DNA of 64,000 nt from Nostoc sp. XA010. Lineage in GTDB: Bacteria > Cyanobacteriota > Cyanobacteriia > Cyanobacteriales > Nostocaceae. A program made the position numbers and the translations under genes. The notes under the pieces are model-generated. The model worked only from the letters and a program-made list of their open reading frames with translations. It made no database searches and was not told the DNA's origin. Of the stretch, positions 34,670 to 42,845 are shown piece after piece; positions within the stretch are counted from its first letter, which is position 1, and each line of letters begins with the position of its first letter. Location: assembly GCF_020829625.1 (NCBI RefSeq), contig NZ_JAIVFX010000023.1:1-64000 (forward strand), given 5' to 3'.

Positions 34670-34776
34670 TGCCTCAAACGCTTACACCACAATCGATTTC
34701 ACTTTATGCGCGAATTCCATCGCCTGGAATCCCTATAGCTCCGTTGTTCAAATTTCATCTTATCTGCGAACCCACA
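34670..34776 (-). repeat. Right 107-bp terminal inverted repeat of the tns element
   Basis: This is the exact inverse of 29848-29954. A third TnsB-like motif (inverse of TTCGCACATAAAGTGAAATTT) lies just inside at 34639-34663, so the two ends are nearly symmetrical in motif number and spacing. Confidence 0.85.
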
Positions 34777-34819
34777 TATTCTTGCGTTAAAAAAATTTCA
34801 CTTAGTCTGCAAACCCACA
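34777..34819 (-). mobile_element. Outer right end fragment (GTCTGCAAACCCACA)
   Basis: Immediately outside the tns element lies AATTTCACTTAGTCTGCAAACCCACA-like sequence ending at 34819. It is the inverse of the TGTCGGTTTGCAGACTAA end at 29099. It may be the partner of that end, split off by insertion of the tns element, or a solo end. Confidence 0.5.
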
Positions 34820-35415
34820 ATGTGATCGCGGGGTGCATGTTGGCAACGGAATAAAGTGCGATTCGTTGATTAGTGAATCACGGTGTAAGTCCGTACATAA
34901 CTAATCCAACCTGACAGCAGATTACTGTCATTAAAGGTTGAACTCTCGGTTTGATGTAGGTGTAAGCCCTACCATTCAGACTCAGAATTGACTCCTTATC
35001 TGCCCACACCGAACAAGCTCGTTTCTTGTAGAGTGAAGCTGGGAACAGGGCGCAATCAGACAGCCGTTACGGGCTGACACTGGCGCTAATAGGGAGTTCC
35101 CAAGATGAAACAGAGCCTAGAAAAGCGACTTACGTTGAGGCAGGGCGTAACACAAAAACCCCTGACCATACTGGAGATAATTCCCGCCGTACATTTTTAT
35201 TTAGAAATGGCAAGAGTCCAGGGAATCTAGTAGTTGAATTGGCTACATCTAACGGAACAATCAATCTCACCGAGGGAACGAATAAAAACGAGTTGTGAGT
35301 CCTGGGGAAGTCGAACCCCAGGTAGGTAAGACGGGATACGGAACTCTCACAAGTCGGGTAGGACAGACCGTAATTGGTCTGAGGTGTTCAGAATACATTA
35401 ACTAGAGAAGAGAAA

Positions 35416-36996
35416 ATGATTAGACACAGTAGACATACTAGTGAATCTTGGAAAGCTCTACCGTGGAAGAAATTCCGCCGTAACCTTTTCCGCCTTCAAA
35501 AGCGCGTGTACAAAGCGGTTCAAGTTGGAAACAAGCGGAAAGCTCGGTCACTCCAAAAGCTTATTCTAAAATCTACCTCGGCTCGATTTCTTGCAATAAG
35601 ACAAGTATCTCAGCTAAATGCTGGTAAAAAGACGGCTGGTATCGATGGTAAAAAATTCCTCACCTTTAGCGAACGCTTCCACCTGGAAGAATGGTTAAGA
35701 GTGAATAGCGGAGATTGGAAACATCTTGGCTTACGGGAAATCCCCATCCCCAAAAAGGACGGGACTACCAGAATGCTTAAAATACCAACCATAGCGGATA
35801 GAGCTTGGCAATGCCTTGCAAAATATGCTCTGGAAGCCGCCCACGAAGCAACTTTCCACGCTAGGAGTTACGGGTTCAGACCTGGGCGCTCTGCCCATGA
35901 TGCACAAAGGTACATCTTTAATAACCTACGCTCCTACGCCAACGGAATAGATAAACGAATAATCGAACTCGATATCGAAAAATGCTTTGACCGGATTAAC
36001 CACTCAACAATCATGGACGAACTCATCGCCCCCAAAGGCTTAAAACTCGGTATATTCCGATACCTCAAGGCAAGAGTTAACCCACAATTCCCCGAACAGG
36101 GTACACCTCAAGGGGGAGTAGTCAGCCCATTACTAGCCAATATCGCACTCAACGGGATTGAAAGTATCCACAGATACCACCTAGAGTATAAACGCGGCAA
36201 AAGAATAACAAACAAGACCTCTATAGGGAGCATTGCCGAGCCATCAATCCGTTATGCGGATGACATGGTTATTATACTCCGTCCCGAAGATGATGCGACA
36301 GAGATACTTGAAAGAATCGCCGAATTTCTCCGTATTCGCGGGATGAATGTAAGCCAAAAGAAAACCAAAGTTACCGCCACGACAGACGGGTTTGATTTCC
36401 TTGGCTGGAACTTCAAAGTTCAGAGCAATGGAAAGCTTAGAAGTACTCCCTCAGTGGATAACTTTAAAGCATTCCGTAAGAAAGTAAAACACGTCGTCAA
36501 CAACTCGAATTATGGTTCTATCATTAAAGCTGAGAAATTAGCCCCGATAGTTAGAGGCTGGAGAAATTACCACAAGCATTGTGATATGAACGGGTCAAAG
36601 CATTCGCTTTGGTTTATGAGTCACAGAGCATACACGGTATTTAACAAGGAAACAAAGCAAAACCGCTATTCGAGCGAAAAGCTCATAAAGAAAGCATTTC
36701 CAACGGTTCCTACCTCCGAAAATAAACACGTCATGGTTCAGGGTACAAAATCCCCCTATGACGGAGATACAGCCTACTGGAGCGAACGTAATAGTAAGCT
36801 CTACGACGGTGAAACCTCTATTGCTCTTAAGAAGCAAAACTATAGATGTGCTTCCTGCGGGTTGAAATTCATTGATGAGGGACGGGTACACCTGCACCAC
36901 ATTGATGAAAATCATGCCAACTGGAAAAAGAATAATCTAGAGGCAATCCACGAAAGTTGTCACGATTACAAGCACATGAGCAAAAGCGTAAGCTAA
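35416..36996 (+). CDS. ltrA: Group II intron reverse transcriptase/maturase with HNH domain
   Basis: This is a 526-residue intron-encoded protein that helps the intron fold and splice, nicks the target and reverse-transcribes it. Its parts are an N-terminal RVT_N region (about 1-75), the reverse transcriptase with YADD at residues 280-283, the maturase (X) domain at about 350-400 (IVRGWRNYHKHC), and a C-terminal HNH endonuclease with paired CxxC-type motifs and LHHIDENHANW (about 475-520). All key residues are present and the frame is intact, so the intron may be mobile. The start ATG 35416 follows AGAGAAG. Confidence 0.9.
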   Translation: MIRHSRHTSESWKALPWKKFRRNLFRLQKRVYKAVQVGNKRKARSLQKLILKSTSARFLAIRQVSQLNAGKKTAGIDGKKFLTFSERFHLEEWLRVNSGDWKHLGLREIPIPKKDGTTRMLKIPTIADRAWQCLAKYALEAAHEATFHARSYGFRPGRSAHDAQRYIFNNLRSYANGIDKRIIELDIEKCFDRINHSTIMDELIAPKGLKLGIFRYLKARVNPQFPEQGTPQGGVVSPLLANIALNGIESIHRYHLEYKRGKRITNKTSIGSIAEPSIRYADDMVIILRPEDDATEILERIAEFLRIRGMNVSQKKTKVTATTDGFDFLGWNFKVQSNGKLRSTPSVDNFKAFRKKVKHVVNNSNYGSIIKAEKLAPIVRGWRNYHKHCDMNGSKHSLWFMSHRAYTVFNKETKQNRYSSEKLIKKAFPTVPTSENKHVMVQGTKSPYDGDTAYWSERNSKLYDGETSIALKKQNYRCASCGLKFIDEGRVHLHHIDENHANWKKNNLEAIHESCHDYKHMSKSVS

Positions 36997-37005
36997 GAAC
37001 ATCGG

Positions 37006-37039
37006 GAGCCGTATGTGATGAAAGTCACAAGTACGGATC
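37006..37039 (+). ncRNA. Group II intron domain V
   Basis: This is a 34-nt hairpin with GAGCCGT...ACGGATC pairing and a GAAA loop, the catalytic core of the intron. The length and position just before domain VI are canonical. Confidence 0.85.
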
Positions 37040-37081
37040 TAACTGAGAGGTGCGGGAGATAATACTCCCCATCGACTCAAC

Positions 37082-37430
37082 CAACTATTGCGCTGCCGAT
37101 AAATTTTGTTTGTCTTGGTATCGTCTTTGATGCGTCATCCAAGCGATAACCATTTACAGGGTGCTAATTTCCAGTTATAGTTAGCCGTAACTTATTATAG
37201 GCACAATGCAACTATAACTTTGACTGAGTGCAAAGATAGTTTACAAAAGTTGCTCAGGCGGTTGCCATAATATTGGTTCAGCGAAGAGACAGAGGCATTG
37301 CTGCCGAAGAATGCATTCGGGAAAACTTTTCTCCCTGAAGCGGTTCCTGTCCCTCAATTTCTAAGATTCGGATCATGGATAACTGCAACCGCCTTGATGC
37401 AGAACCGTCTGGGAATACAAATTGTCTGCT
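37082..37430. other. Intron 3' exon and intergenic region
   Basis: About 350 bases lie between the intron and the small protein gene on the minus strand. A GTTATAGTTAGCCG/ACTATAACTTTG dyad-like area occurs around 37175-37220. I see no gene. Joining 34855 to 37082 gives the empty-site sequence, which also shows no recognised gene. Confidence 0.35.
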
Positions 37431-37727
37431 TTAATTACAAAAATCATCTACTCGAATATCCCGCCAGACATCAGACACTTGCCAGCCAGAGTTGCCAATA
37501 GACTGTACTGGAGGATTGTCAAGGTGCGGAATATAATCAGGAACTCTTGATTCAGGAGCGACTACTGATTTCTCCTCAAGCTCAACCACAGGGGCAGTAG
37601 AATTGTCAGTATTAGCTTCAAGAAGAAGTTGGTCTTCTGCTTCTTCGATCAACTTCATCTGTTTCAGAGTAAGCTTGTCGGATTTTTTGATGATCTTCTT
37701 AGTATCTGTATCATTAGAAGTTTTCAT
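37431..37727 (-). CDS. Small protein with conserved GNSGWQxSDVWR..RVDDFC tail
   Basis: This is a 98-residue protein. The N-terminal half is Lys/Glu-rich and helical (KKSDKLTLKQMKLIEEAEDQ), the middle is disordered, and the last 25 residues carry GNSGWQVSDVWRDIRVDDFC. The same tail ends the protein at 55887-56171 and a remnant at 23822-23870, while the DNA differs, so the motif is kept by selection on protein. It has no known function. I prefer ATG 37727, since GGGAAC precedes it; an in-frame ATG at 37748 adds seven residues. The constant tail with variable bodies suggests a recognition or targeting signal. Confidence 0.5.
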   Translation of the reverse strand: MKTSNDTDTKKIIKKSDKLTLKQMKLIEEAEDQLLLEANTDNSTAPVVELEEKSVVAPESRVPDYIPHLDNPPVQSIGNSGWQVSDVWRDIRVDDFCN

Positions 37728-37960
37728 TGGCTGTTCCCTTGAAGGCATTGGCTTAAAATTTGTCTGAGTAAATTTGGGAGAAGTTAGGTATAAATAATTT
37801 GCACGGAATTAACAAGGTACACCAAATCGATGGAAAATACGAGTCCCTTGCAGAAGAATTTATTAATTGGACATAAATATCTTTTTCGGGCAGATGCCTA
37901 AAAGCGATCGCAGTAGGATCATTGTCTAGAAGTCAAAATTCTTTTGGGTTTTTGACATAC

Positions 37961-38102
37961 GTTGACCTGTACCAATGCCATCGCTACGATCCAAAATACG
38001 CCTTTAGAAGAAACCATGACGGCACTCGCTGAGGTAGTGCGTCAGGGAAAAGCTCGTTACATCGGCTTTAGCGAATGGAAAAAGTTTTTGCCAAAAAGCT
38101 AG
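37961..38102 (+). pseudogene. Aldo/keto reductase fragment
   Basis: The sequence reads VDLYQCHRYDP, then after a one-base frameshift TPLEETMTALAEVVRQGKAR and YIGFSEW before a stop at 38102. This is the central strand-helix of aldo/keto reductases. The rest of the gene is gone. Confidence 0.6.
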
Positions 38103-38265
38103 GGCTTTTGCTCTATAAGGAGAACCAAGTTCTTAATTTTGGATAAAGTCGAGCTTAGTGGTTATTCATAAAATCAAAAATGGAAATGCGATCGCCATAC
38201 AGCCAATGTTCATACTAGCTAAAATAAATCTGAGAGTAGGCAATAAAAATTAATAAACATCAAAA

Positions 38266-39669
38266 ATGTCTGAGAAAGAAGTTAATGTCAGAGATAGTTT
38301 TCACTCAAAACAGCCTGGGGGCGGCAGCGATCCGAATAGTTTTGATTGTAAAGAAACATGGTATCCCATCCATTACCTAGAGGACTTAGACAAATCAAAA
38401 CCAACGCCTTTTACAGTGCTGGGGAGAAATATTGTAATTTGGTGGGATAGACTTGCCCAATCTTGGAGAAGCTTTGAAGACCAGTGTCCTCATCGTTTAG
38501 CACCGTTGTCTGAAGGCAGGATTAGTGACGATGGGCTTTTGGAATGTCCCTATCACGGTTGGGCTTTTTCTGGAGATGGAAATTGTCAAAGGATTCCTCA
38601 ACAAGTTATAGGTGGAACAGCAGAGACGTCAAAACGAGCTTGTGTGGCATCATTACCAATTATTGAAAAGCAAGGACTACTGTTTGTATACGTTGGTGAA
38701 TATGAAAATGCTGCCAAAACCGAAGTCCCAATAATTGAACCATTAGAAGAATCTCCTGAAGGATGGGTTGTAATTAATACATTTAGAGATGTACCTTATG
38801 ATGCATTAACACTATTAGAAAATATACTAGACCCTAGCCACATATCGTTTACACATCATAAAACGGTAGGAAATAGGGCAAATGCAGCACCTTTGGAACT
38901 TGAAGTGATTGAATCTGGGAAACATGGATTCAAAGGGATTTGGAAACAAGGTTTGAAACCAGGGCAATCAGGAGATTTGTCTACAACCTTCGTCGCTCCA
39001 AGTTTAATGTGGCATGACATCAACTCCCAGCGTGGTAGAATTCTAACCGTTGTTTATGCTACACCCATACGTAAAGGAGAATGTCGTGTATTTGCACGTT
39101 TTCCTTTTAAGTTTCCTGATAAACTTCCAGGTTGGTTTATTAAGCTCAGACCGCGTTGGTATTACCACATTGGACAAAATGGTGTTTTAGAAGACGATCA
39201 AATTTTTCTCCACTATCAAGAAAGGTATCTTGAAGCTAAAGGAGGTAGCCCTAACTTTACTAAAGCTTTTTACCTTCCAACCAAAGCAGATAGTTTTGTA
39301 TTTGAATTGCGTCAGTGGGTAAACCAATATAATGCTGAACCATTTGGCAAAGAGACTTTTTCTCCCCCATTGGCAAAGTCCGTGCTTCTGGAGAGGTATC
39401 ATTCTCATACGGAAAAATGTGCCAGTTGTAGCTCGGCGCTTTCTATTATTGAGCGATTGAGATTTGGGAGTGGAGTTGCAACAATACTTACTTTGGCTTG
39501 GACTCCAATGCTTTTTTTATTTTTTCAGACAACATCAGTTTTAGTAGTTGTGATTGAAACTCTAGCTCCCTTAATCTTTGCACTAGCATGGCTCGGACTA
39601 AGTAAGTTAGTTATTCAGTTTTATGATGGACGAACCTTACCTCCACGAAACCGACCCGAAAAAAACTGA
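38266..39669 (+). CDS. Rieske 2Fe-2S oxygenase of the pheophorbide a oxygenase (PaO) type
   Basis: This is a 467-residue membrane-associated oxygenase. The Rieske cluster ligands are CPHRLAPL and CPYHGWAF (about residues 74-100). The mononuclear iron site is ENILDPSHISFTHHK near 190. The PaO-like middle domain follows, then a CxxC pair (EKCASC near 385) as in plant PAO/TIC55 relatives, and two hydrophobic helices at about 405-450. The family oxidises chlorophyll catabolites or other large ring substrates with electrons from ferredoxin. It leads a same-strand cluster with a short-chain dehydrogenase (22 bases away) and a glycosyltransferase, which suggests hydroxylation, redox adjustment and glycosylation of one lipid-like or pigment product. 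The substrate is unknown. Confidence 0.85.
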   Translation: MSEKEVNVRDSFHSKQPGGGSDPNSFDCKETWYPIHYLEDLDKSKPTPFTVLGRNIVIWWDRLAQSWRSFEDQCPHRLAPLSEGRISDDGLLECPYHGWAFSGDGNCQRIPQQVIGGTAETSKRACVASLPIIEKQGLLFVYVGEYENAAKTEVPIIEPLEESPEGWVVINTFRDVPYDALTLLENILDPSHISFTHHKTVGNRANAAPLELEVIESGKHGFKGIWKQGLKPGQSGDLSTTFVAPSLMWHDINSQRGRILTVVYATPIRKGECRVFARFPFKFPDKLPGWFIKLRPRWYYHIGQNGVLEDDQIFLHYQERYLEAKGGSPNFTKAFYLPTKADSFVFELRQWVNQYNAEPFGKETFSPPLAKSVLLERYHSHTEKCASCSSALSIIERLRFGSGVATILTLAWTPMLFLFFQTTSVLVVVIETLAPLIFALAWLGLSKLVIQFYDGRTLPPRNRPEKN

Positions 39670-39691
39670 AATCTAATAATACCAGAAATAT

Positions 39692-40372
39692 ATGAGTAAG
39701 CTCATCTTAATTACAGGCATAAGTAAAGGTCTAGGTTATGCGATGACCGAGGGTTTTATTCAACAGGGGCATACTGTTATTGGTTGCGCCCGTTCATCAG
39801 ATGCAATCGATAAAATACGCCAAAAGTTTAGTGCGCCCAACGATTTCACATCTGTAGACGTGGCAAATGAACACCTTGTAGAAAAATGGGCCCAAGACGT
39901 ACTTCAAAAATATGCACCGCCAGATATAGTGATAAATAATGCGGCAATTACTAATTACCCCGCACCTTTGTGGGAAATACCATCTGAAGAATTTTCGGAT
40001 CTTATAGATATCAATATAAAAGGAGTAGCGAATATAATTCGCCATTTCGTACCAGCAATGGTGAAAAATAAACGGGGTATTATTGTTAACTTTAGTTCTG
40101 GCTGGGGACGTTCGACTTCAGCCCAAGTTGCACCATACTGCGCTTCCAAGTGGGCAATAGAAGGATTAACTCGTTCTTTGGCACAAGAATTGCCAACTGG
40201 TATGGCAGCTATACCCCTCAATCCAGGTATTATTCATACAGATATGCTTTCTATTAGCTTTGGAGAAGAAGCTGCTAATTATACACCCGTGTCCGATTGG
40301 GTATTAAAAGCTGTTCCGTTTATTCTCAATTTAAAACCCAAAGATAATGGGATTCCTTTAACCATTTCATAA
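39692..40372 (+). CDS. Short-chain dehydrogenase/reductase
   Basis: This is a 226-residue NAD(P)-dependent oxidoreductase with a Rossmann fold: TGISKGLG cofactor loop at 7-14, NNAA near 87, catalytic Ser in VNFSSGWG and the YCASK motif (Tyr, Lys) near 149-153. An Arg after the second strand (GCARSSD) suggests NADP(H). It follows the Rieske oxygenase by 22 bases and is probably co-transcribed. Length is normal to slightly short. It likely oxidises or reduces the hydroxylated product of the oxygenase. Confidence 0.85.
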   Translation: MSKLILITGISKGLGYAMTEGFIQQGHTVIGCARSSDAIDKIRQKFSAPNDFTSVDVANEHLVEKWAQDVLQKYAPPDIVINNAAITNYPAPLWEIPSEEFSDLIDINIKGVANIIRHFVPAMVKNKRGIIVNFSSGWGRSTSAQVAPYCASKWAIEGLTRSLAQELPTGMAAIPLNPGIIHTDMLSISFGEEAANYTPVSDWVLKAVPFILNLKPKDNGIPLTIS

Positions 40373-40420
40373 AATTGGTCATGCGTGAATTGCTTTGACT
40401 GTATATTAACCAATGCAACA

Positions 40421-40450
40421 GCGATGTCTACGACGGGCTGCGCCTACGCA
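40421..40450. repeat. Small dispersed repeat (GATGTCTACGAC type)
   Basis: GCGATGTCTACGACGGGCTGCGCCTACGC-like sequence is related to the insert in dinB (51983-52013) and to the repeat at 23165-23219. Here it lies harmlessly between two genes. Confidence 0.55.
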
Positions 40451-40607
40451 ATTGGCTCAATGTGGTTCAGTTAAGAAAGTTTTTCTGTGAAGATAAGGGA
40501 ACAGTTACGAAAAAGCAGGCTGATTTCAACTGTATTGGTTTATCGCCCAGAGGCACAGTAAATTAGTACAATTTTTGAATACTGGAGTTTTCAGCAGGAA
40601 AAAGCAT

Positions 40608-41918
40608 TTGAGCCAAAGTCTACCTATAGCACCAAGCCGGAAACTGAAGATTACGATCCTAACAGTAGGTTCAAGAGGAGACTTGCAACCATACTGTGCT
40701 TTGGGTATTGGTTTAAGACGTGCGGGGCATCAGGTAACAGTCGCAACACACGAAAACTTTGCATCTTTTGTGAGGAAATTCGATTTAAAGTTTGCACCGA
40801 TCGCTGGCAATATGCAAGAGCTTCTGCAATCCAAACAAGGGCAGCGATTGATTGCGGGAGAAAAGTTGAAAAAAGAAGAAGCAGATAAGCTTTTGCTTCA
40901 ACAGTTGGAATCAGCTTGGGGTGCGTGTGTTGGAAGTGAGATGATTATCTACACGCCGCTAGCCAACTGGGGATATCACATAGCAGAGAAATTAGGCGTA
41001 CCTTGCTTTTTTGCATCAGTTCTACCGTTGACTCCTACAGGGATGTTTGGGTTTTTGAAATTTGCTCAAATAGCTAAAAACCCCCTAAAGAAATTAATCA
41101 ACTATAGCAGCTACTTACTAGTAGAGTTTTTGCACTGGCAAAGATATCGTCCACTGCTCAATCACTTCAGAACAGAAACTTTGAAATTGCCGCCTTTACC
41201 ATATTTGGGCAGACGCTTCAGACAGAAGACTCCGGCGAATGTATCACGAATCCCTGTATTGTATGGATTTAGTTCGCACGTCATCCCAAGACCCCGTGAC
41301 TGGCCTGCATGGGTGTATGTGACTGGTTTCTGGTTTATTGAGCAAGCCTCCGAATATGAGCCACCTCTGGAACTAGAGGATTTTCTTGGACGAAAGCAAT
41401 TACCTTTGTGTTTTGGGTTCGGCAGCATGACGATGCCCAATCCAGAATATCTCACACATTACATCGTAGAAGCCTTAAAGAAAACACATCAAGGCGGGAT
41501 TATATTGTCAGGCTGGGGCGACGTTGGAAGAACAGTGAATATAAAAGATTCGCTCCGAGTGTTTGTGATCAAGGAAGTTCCTCATGATTGGTTGTTTCCC
41601 CAAGTGCCAGCAGTAGTACATCACGGAGGAGCTAGTACAACGGCGGCAGTGTTACGTGCAGGGACACCATCAATTACTGTACCCTTCTTTGCAGACCAGC
41701 CAGTTTGGGGTGAACAGCTAACTCGGTTGGGAGTCAGCCCGCAACCGATACCGTACCAAAAGGTATCAGAAGAAACTCTAGCGGCAGCGATTGAAGTCGT
41801 GCTGCGTGATGAGGGAATGCAAGCTAAAGCTCAGGAGTTGGGTGAGAAAATTCGGGGTGAAGATGGTGTGGCGAATGCTGTCGAAGCATTCCATCGGCAT
41901 TTGGGTTTGATTGAGTAA
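40608..41918 (+). CDS. UGT-type glycosyltransferase (GT1, sterol/lipid glucosyltransferase-like)
   Basis: This is a 436-residue soluble GT-B enzyme that moves a sugar from a nucleotide donor to a lipophilic acceptor. The N-terminal signature is TVGSRGDLQPYCALGIGLRR, and the C-terminal donor-binding motif is VVHHGGASTTAAVLRAGTP with FFADQPVWG (about 335-375). It matches the family with sterol 3-beta-glucosyltransferases and flavonoid/macrolide UGTs. I chose TTG at 40608 because AGGAAA lies at the right distance; an in-frame TTG at 40575 lacks one. It is third in the run after the Rieske oxygenase and dehydrogenase, though a 235-base gap with a dispersed repeat (40421-40450) separates it. Confidence 0.85.
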   Translation: MSQSLPIAPSRKLKITILTVGSRGDLQPYCALGIGLRRAGHQVTVATHENFASFVRKFDLKFAPIAGNMQELLQSKQGQRLIAGEKLKKEEADKLLLQQLESAWGACVGSEMIIYTPLANWGYHIAEKLGVPCFFASVLPLTPTGMFGFLKFAQIAKNPLKKLINYSSYLLVEFLHWQRYRPLLNHFRTETLKLPPLPYLGRRFRQKTPANVSRIPVLYGFSSHVIPRPRDWPAWVYVTGFWFIEQASEYEPPLELEDFLGRKQLPLCFGFGSMTMPNPEYLTHYIVEALKKTHQGGIILSGWGDVGRTVNIKDSLRVFVIKEVPHDWLFPQVPAVVHHGGASTTAAVLRAGTPSITVPFFADQPVWGEQLTRLGVSPQPIPYQKVSEETLAAAIEVVLRDEGMQAKAQELGEKIRGEDGVANAVEAFHRHLGLIE

Positions 41919-42464
41919 GTTGATACAACAATTAAATAATGCATCAATGCAACAAATAATCAGCTAACCAAAGTGATGGCACCTGTGCTTGTGGCTGCCA
42001 AACAAACTGTAGATAAATAGTGGCAGTGTAAACATAGAGAATATCAACAAGAACTCACCCAGACAAAGTAAATCACCCATTTCAAATCAATGAAACGCTT
42101 ATTCTGTATACATTTTTAATTCCGCATTGCGGTACCAGTCCCTTGTCTGAAATCCAGGATCGATAGCTTTTGTTTGTGTAGACGAGCCAGCCAGCGACGT
42201 GGGCGAACCCCGCAAAGGGCTAGCTCGACTTGTTCGCGCAGCGTCTCCGATAGGAGAGGCGACTGGCGTGCGGTTCTAACTGCCTTTTTAAGGTTAAGTT
42301 GATACCAATGAGTATTGCTGTGTCCCTACGATGTGTTGCATCCAAACGAGAACTGCTATAGTTTCTGCTTTTTGCCACGCAATCAAAAACTCTGCGTCAT
42401 TTTTTAGTACTGCCCTGTTAAACAAGTGAACACCTTCAAACCTTGATACTCAGGCAGTTAAATT
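41919..42464. other. Intergenic region with a dispersed repeat cluster
   Basis: About 545 bases lack a gene. Positions 42175-42275 are a GC-rich mosaic of small repeats (GACGAGCCAGCC, GCAAAGGGCTAGC, TTCGCGCAGCGTCTC, GATAGGAGAGG). The rest is AT-rich. Confidence 0.45.
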
Positions 42465-42728
42465 ATGGCTAATATGTCTCCAGCCTCTAGGCGTAGCAAG
42501 AGACATCAATTATTACAAATGTATGGAAACCGTTGTTGCTGGTGTAGCAAGCAAATGACCAAATCCGAAAGAACTATTGAACACTTAGTTCCCAAGAGTC
42601 TGGGCGGCTCTAATAGTCTCTCGAATTTGCGTTTGGCTTGTTTCACTTGCAATAATTCCCGTGGTAACAGTCTATTACCTCCACAAAATAGAAATACTTT
42701 TGAACTTACAAATAGAACTTATGAATAG
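42465..42728 (+). CDS. Small HNH endonuclease-like protein
   Basis: This is an 87-residue protein with a zinc-bound HNH fold: CCWCSKQM near residue 27, then EHLVPKSLGGSNSLSNLRLAC (the His-Asn signature), FTCNNSRG and a short polar tail. Such small HNH proteins can be homing-type or restriction-type nucleases. It lies just upstream of the sigma-like/DUF1822/CHAT cluster on the same strand, but a 117-base gap separates them, so a shared role is uncertain. Confidence 0.75.
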   Translation: MANMSPASRRSKRHQLLQMYGNRCCWCSKQMTKSERTIEHLVPKSLGGSNSLSNLRLACFTCNNSRGNSLLPPQNRNTFELTNRTYE

Positions 42729-42845
42729 CATTTAGTTGAATTTTTTCAAAAGATGCTTCCGATAAATTCTGGATATCGTTGGTGTAAGCATCTGCCTAAA
42801 TGAGATAATGTCTATCATCAAAACCACACCTTTGAAAAAAATGGC

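Larger units (their letters stand above)
29848..34776 (+). mobile_element. 4.9-kb minimal Tn7-like transposon (tnsA-tnsB-tnsC-tniQ only)
   Basis: This autonomous element is bounded by perfect 107-bp inverted repeats (29848-29954 and 34670-34776) starting TGTGGGTTCGC. Each end holds three spaced copies of a TTCGC(G/A)CATAA(A/G)(A/G)TGAAAT motif, the expected TnsB sites. Between them lie only four overlapping or adjacent genes: endonuclease TnsA, DDE transposase TnsB, ATPase TnsC and a short TniQ. There is no TnsD, TnsE, resolvase, Cas gene, CRISPR or cargo. TnsA predicts cut-and-paste movement. The flanks show no perfect 5-bp duplication because another element abuts on the left. Confidence 0.85.
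34856..37081 (+). mobile_element. Group II intron (about 2.2 kb)
   Basis: The 5' end starts GTGCG and is followed by structured domain I sequence. The 3' end has a canonical 34-nt domain V (37006-37039, starting GAGCCGT, with the GAAA tetraloop and ending ACGGATC), a domain VI hairpin (GGGAG/CTCCCC with a bulged A), and terminal AC at 37080-37081. Its protein lies in domain IV. The exact boundaries are inferred from these conserved ends. It lies only 36 bases past the Tn7-like end at 34819. Confidence 0.85.

Noticed and set aside
28300..34850. A CRISPR-associated transposon (CAST)
   Set aside because: No Cas12k, Cascade or other cas gene, no repeat-spacer array, and TnsA is present, which type V-K systems lack. 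The regular repeats near both ends are transposase-binding motifs in inverted arrangement.
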